From assembly GCA_029747585.1 (NCBI GenBank), contig JAPEVF010001408.1:1-10140 (forward strand): a stretch of 10,140 nt of DNA, written 5' to 3'. The notes beneath the pieces were generated by a model. The model saw only the letters and a program-made list of their open reading frames with translations, ran no database searches and was not told where the DNA came from. This document shows positions 7,564 to 10,140 of this stretch, piece after piece. The translations under genes and the position numbers were made by a program. This DNA is from Pleurotus djamor (taxonomy: Eukaryota > Basidiomycota > Agaricomycetes > Agaricales > Pleurotaceae). How positions within the stretch are numbered: position 1 is the first letter of the stretch; each line of letters opens with the position of its first letter.

Positions 7564-9307
7564 CTACATGGAATCTCCACCAACCATCTCATCGTCGCGG
7601 TACTCATCTTCTTCAGTTATACCGCCCCACTCCTCCTCGTCCTCCCCGCTACTTGTATCCCCAACACTGGATGAGAGTGCCTTGAACGAGTCGGAGGGTA
7701 TGTTGCGTAACCTTGCGACAGGAACTGGTATCTCGACAAAGACACTTTGAGCCTTTGTAGCCTCCAGTGGCAAGTTCCGAAGGCATTCCATTGCGGTGGT
7801 GGTTCGGGCATAGCAGTCTTGGATTTCTACCGTAAGGCTTGTGAAGCGTTGGTTTTCCTTCCGGATGACTTCCTCAAGGCCTGTGCGGTCCATCCGCAGA
7901 ATATCCTCGGATTGGATTGCTGGGCTGACCTGGTACGAGCATCAAACAGAAAGATTCGGGACGTCCTGTTGCAATGACTCACCTGCCCGGGTTGACTGAG
8001 ATCAACCTTGTTCCGAACCACTGGCCGACTCTCCATTTTCTCCTCGCTCAACGAGCCAACACTAGGTTTGGCGGCACGTTTGGGTAGCTGTCGAATGGGA
8101 CGTTCGACCCTTTTGGGGGTAGCGGTTGTACATGCCCGCTGTCGAGACGTTTTCTCTGTTCCCCTTGGTCGTTTCGTTGCGCTGGTGTGACCCTTGGAAT
8201 GGCTGCACGCGGATCCCTTGTCGGAGCACGGGTTGCAGCGATAACAGCCAGAACCGTTGCAGGTTCGGCCAGCCTGGATGCATGTATTGCATCGGCGATC
8301 ACCTTCGAAGTCCTCATCAACATCCCTGCGCTTCCTCAGGACGTCGTCCTCAAGCACCTGCTTGGTGTTTCCACACTTCCCGCCTGGATGAGGGCACTTG
8401 TATGCCTTGAGGTTTGGGTTTGGCGCGTCGGTTTCTCCAGCCGGTCGTACGGTGCTGTCGTCCTCTTGCGTGTCGTTGGGTTCCTCCTCTTGGCCGAGGA
8501 ATTTGTCGAGCTCCTTTCGAGCGGCGTTTCGGCGGATCCGGAGCTCCTGCTTGGCCTCAGATATCCGTGTTCCGGCTTGAGGGGCTGCCTTCTCTATAGC
8601 ACGATCGCCGAATTTGTGAACGGCCTGCTTGAGCTTCCTCTGCGTAGTGCTTCGAGCATGCTTCATGGTTTGAGTAGGCAGGCGACGACGTACCACAGGG
8701 TGCCGAAAGCGTGTAACCGCCTGAGCCATGCGCAACCCATCCCTCTTGGGTGTAGACTTCACAATTTCAAGTCTTGCATCCGCGTCGTTGAGGGTGTTCG
8801 TGACGAATTGGCGGAGAGCAGGGATGCCCCCCCCTCGCTACAACGGCAAGTTCGGCCTCGTTTCGAGCTTCCTCGTCAGCATCGGAGTCGCTCCGCTCAT
8901 CGTTGTCGGCGTCGTCCTGCGGTGCAGCCCCGTTGTTCTCGAGTACTTTGATGCGTTCAGAGATGAGGGAAGCCTTGCTCTCCCAGTCGAGAACCATTTC
9001 TCCGATACCAGGAAAGAGGTCCTCCATCGTGCCAGCGCCGAGGTGGGTTGTTATGGCACCTAAGAGGGACTGCGACCATGTTACACAGTGCTTGTTCCGA
9101 TGGTCAAGCCTTACTCACCAACCACTCTTCGAGAATCACCATTTGCGAAACGGCCTCTCGATCCCCTTCCTTCAACAACGACGCCACCTTGCCAAACTGC
9201 GCCTGTACCTCGGAAGTCCTGGTTTCGATAAGAACGCGTAGCCGGCCGTCATCCCTTTTGCGGAGAATGTCAAGCTGTTTTACGAGAACTTCGAGGTCGA
9301 AGGCCAT
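7564..9307 (-). CDS. Antisense three-exon gene: Zn2Cys6-like cysteine-cluster protein, one-base frameshift in this copy
   Basis: Exons on the minus strand are 9307-9119 (63 codons), 9069-7983 and 7929-7564 (121 codons plus TAG). The start is ATG 9305-9307 in the strong context GCACAATGGCC. Two GTGAGT...CAG introns, both phase 0, join the frames. The middle exon is 1087 nt, one base over a multiple of three; the excess maps to a C8 run (8827-8834). Allowing for it, the product is about 546 residues. Visible parts: helical, coiled-coil-like N-terminus; acidic segment (residues about 115-130); strongly basic segment; Cys cluster at about 323-351 preceded by CX6C; basic patches resembling nuclear signals (KRPR, PKRAAK); C-terminal helix; acidic tail (GEDEEEW). 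No signal peptide or membrane segment. A nuclear DNA-binding or regulatory role is inferred from the cluster only. It could be a captured host gene or a family-specific accessory gene; I do not recognise a named family. Confidence 0.75.
7930..7982 (-). other. Intron 2 of antisense gene (53 nt)
   Basis: The donor is CAG|GTGAGT at 7983/7982, a near-perfect consensus, and the acceptor TACCAG ends at 7930. A YTRAY-like TTGAT lies upstream of the acceptor. Phase 0 is kept, joining LSQPGQ to VSPAIQSEDILRMD. The unspliced frame continues to an unrelated stop at 7827, so a reading that ignores splicing gives a wrong C-terminus. Confidence 0.85.
8205..8291 (-). other. Zn2Cys6-type cysteine cluster within antisense gene
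   Basis: On the minus strand the cysteines follow CX2CX6CX4CX2CX2CX6C. Ignoring the extra Cys in the loop gives CX2CX6CX7CX2CX6C, which fits the fungal binuclear zinc cluster consensus CX2CX6CX5-12CX2CX6-8C. The basic residues usually found between Cys 2 and Cys 3 of Gal4-type clusters are reduced to one Arg (CIQAGRTC), so the fold and DNA binding are not assured. Confidence 0.6.
8827..8834 (-). other. Homopolymer C8 (G8 on the coding strand) causing a frameshift
   Basis: Upstream minus-strand frame (ELAVVARGG) and downstream frame (IPALRQFVTNTLNDA) are both protein-like and differ by one base across this run. With the run as written, the upstream frame ends at 8767. Either a sequencing or consensus error or a real inactivating indel would explain it. 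Confidence 0.75.
9070..9118 (-). other. Intron 1 of antisense gene (49 nt)
   Basis: The donor GTGAGT (9118-9113) follows codons for EEWL, and the acceptor GTCGCAG ends at 9070. A branch-like TGTAAC lies about 15 nt upstream of the acceptor. Splicing keeps phase 0 and opens the frame into SLLGAITTHLGAG before MEDLFPG; unspliced reading stops at TGA after four codons. The length is typical of basidiomycete introns. Confidence 0.82.
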
Positions 9308-9570
9308 TGTGCTGCGGGCGTCGTCGAGTTGGTAGCGCGAAAGGAGGCGTGTTCACCTTGTGTCTCGGAGCCTTTGCAGCAACAACTCGGTCCGTTCCGG
9401 CTTTCTCACGCCACCTCAACCACGTTGTGCATTTGCTTCCGCTTCGGTCGCAATTGGGATTTTGATTCCGTCTCACATTTGCTTCCGTTGTTTGTGTGGG
9501 TTGCCNTTTTTTTTTCTCTTCGCGGTACTGTTGAGCACGGAGGCTCAACTTTAAAAGAGTACCGGGGAGG
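9308..9570 (-). promoter_or_regulatory. Probable promoter region of the antisense gene
   Basis: These 263 bases lie between the antisense ATG and the 3' LTR and hold no convincing ORF. They contain three direct copies of TTTG[C/A]TTCCG (9432-9441, 9461-9470, 9478-9487), which read CGGAA[G/T]CAAA on the coding strand. The outer two are part of an identical 12-mer (9430-9441, 9476-9487). A TTTTAAAG TATA-like box (coding strand) lies near 9549-9556, and an A/T run with an N is at 9506-9515. The promoter assignment is inferred from position and these repeats. Confidence 0.45.
9553..9570 (+). other. Candidate polypurine tract
   Basis: AAAAGAGTACCGGGGAGG directly precedes the TGTAAG start of the 3' LTR. 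It is purine-rich but interrupted by TACC. A purine tract at this spot primes plus-strand DNA in Ty3/Gypsy elements, and its position fixes the LTR left border. Confidence 0.6.
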
Positions 9571-10140
9571 TGTAAGGGTGTCACCCTTGTTCATTAGTGA
9601 AACCTCTTAACTCACCGCGCACTCACGCAACACCTCACCCACACTCTTCCTTCTCCTCTCCTCCCCTTGTCTCTCTCCTATCGAGCCTCCATGAGTCCTG
9701 TCACCTCGCGTCGATCCGGCCGCCGGCTCCTAACGACCTCGTGACAAGCGCCACTGTCACCGCGAACCGTTTAGACCTTGCCTCGAAGAACTACTCCTCG
9801 CGAATCCACTAAACCTTGCGGGCTATGCCTCCAAAATGCTCTAAACGCCTCGAGACATTCCTAAAAAGACCACCATATGTTGCTTTTCATCTCCTCGAAG
9901 CACATCTCGCGTCTTAAAGTGTATCTTATTTCAAATTTCCTCAGACTACACTACTTTAGCTCACCTCCTCGTACGCTCTAAACAATAACAGATATAACTT
10001 TCGTATGGTATTTATACGATCATGTACAAATGCTGATATACCAGAATACCAGTCACCTTCACTCCTAGAGTCTCAGCTCGAACCTCGACGAGCTACCTCG
10101 AAGTTTGACGCGTCTCTTCGCGGNTTTCTCGCGTCCTCGT
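9571..10140 (+). repeat. 3' LTR, 5' portion (U3 plus start of the shared 201 bp), cut by the window end
   Basis: It begins TGTAAGGGTGTCACCC, a TG-starting terminus with a short palindrome (GGGTGTCACCC), just after the purine tract. Bases 9940-10140 repeat 1-201 of the window, with N at 10124 opposite T at 185. Bases 9571-9939 are U3 sequence whose 5' LTR counterpart lies outside the window; they include a pyrimidine-rich stretch (about 9641-9690) of the kind found upstream of fungal start sites. No gene is seen here. Confidence 0.85.

Larger units (their letters stand above)
1..10140 (+). mobile_element. Ty3/Gypsy LTR retrotransposon, near complete, both LTRs cut by the window ends
   Basis: The whole window is one element. 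The order is LTR part, leader, Gag with CCHC knuckle, aspartic protease, RT, RNase H, integrase, an antisense gene, purine-rich tract, LTR part. RT before integrase places it in Ty3/Gypsy rather than Ty1/Copia. The 5' LTR is missing its first part and the 3' LTR its last part, so neither target-site duplication nor host DNA is seen. Terminal copies are identical over 201 bp apart from an N, and all long pol motifs are intact, so the copy (or consensus) looks young. A basidiomycete host is inferred from motif style and short introns. Confidence is high for superfamily and lower for host. Confidence 0.93.

Noticed and set aside
6813..7685. 290-codon sense ORF after pol
   Set aside because: It begins inside pol in another frame and runs through the 18-bp array, whose length is a multiple of three and therefore keeps frames open. 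It has no protein-like signature.
8187..8951. 254-codon sense ORF overlapping the antisense gene
   Set aside because: It is the mirror of the antisense coding region, starts at a non-AUG codon, and shows no recognisable domain. The minus strand has intron signals and a Cys cluster instead.
7564..9307. Envelope-like third ORF
   Set aside because: The extra gene is antisense and has no signal peptide, membrane segment or glycoprotein features.
9506..9506. N before a T9 run, and N at 10124
   Set aside because: These are ambiguous base calls, the first at a homopolymer. They carry no biological signal.

Overview
The window is almost entirely one LTR retrotransposon of the Ty3/Gypsy superfamily, most likely from a basidiomycete (Agaricomycete-like) fungus. 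This rests on the Gag-protease plus RT-RNase H-integrase order, the divergent RT motifs (LDLFVGFDQ, FVDD), introns of about 50 nt with GTGAGT donors, and TCGCG-rich codon usage. The organism is inferred from sequence style, not from a marker gene.

Layout: bases 1-201 recur at 9940-10140, identical except for one N. Both window ends therefore lie inside the LTRs, and no host flank is present. The 5' LTR part runs from 1 to about 381. A leader follows, then a long Gag-protease frame (open 438-3161, first AUG at 861). The pol frame lies at -1 relative to gag, is open 2921-6982, and has no AUG before 4112. A convergent spacer (6983-7563) carries ten copies of an 18-bp repeat. Next, on the MINUS strand, is an antisense gene (9307 down to 7564). 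A 3' purine-rich tract and the 3' LTR (from 9571, cut by the window end) complete the element.

The most interesting part is the antisense gene. It is not visible as one ORF but assembles cleanly: exon 9307-9119, 49-nt GTGAGT...CAG intron, exon 9069-7983, 53-nt GTGAGT...CAG intron, exon 7929-7564. Both introns are phase 0. The middle exon is interrupted by a single-base surplus in a run of eight C (8827-8834). If the run were seven, the frame would be continuous for about 546 residues. The protein has helical ends, acidic and basic segments, and a cysteine array matching the spacing of fungal Zn2Cys6 clusters (CX2CX6CX7CX2CX6C). Three CGGAA[G/T]CAAA direct repeats lie in its presumed promoter, which suggests, as inference only, a self-regulating DNA-binding protein. 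Its introns would survive retrotransposition because the genomic RNA is the opposite strand.

Gag and pol supply the usual replication machinery. The antisense gene would be transcribed toward pol from a promoter next to the 3' LTR.
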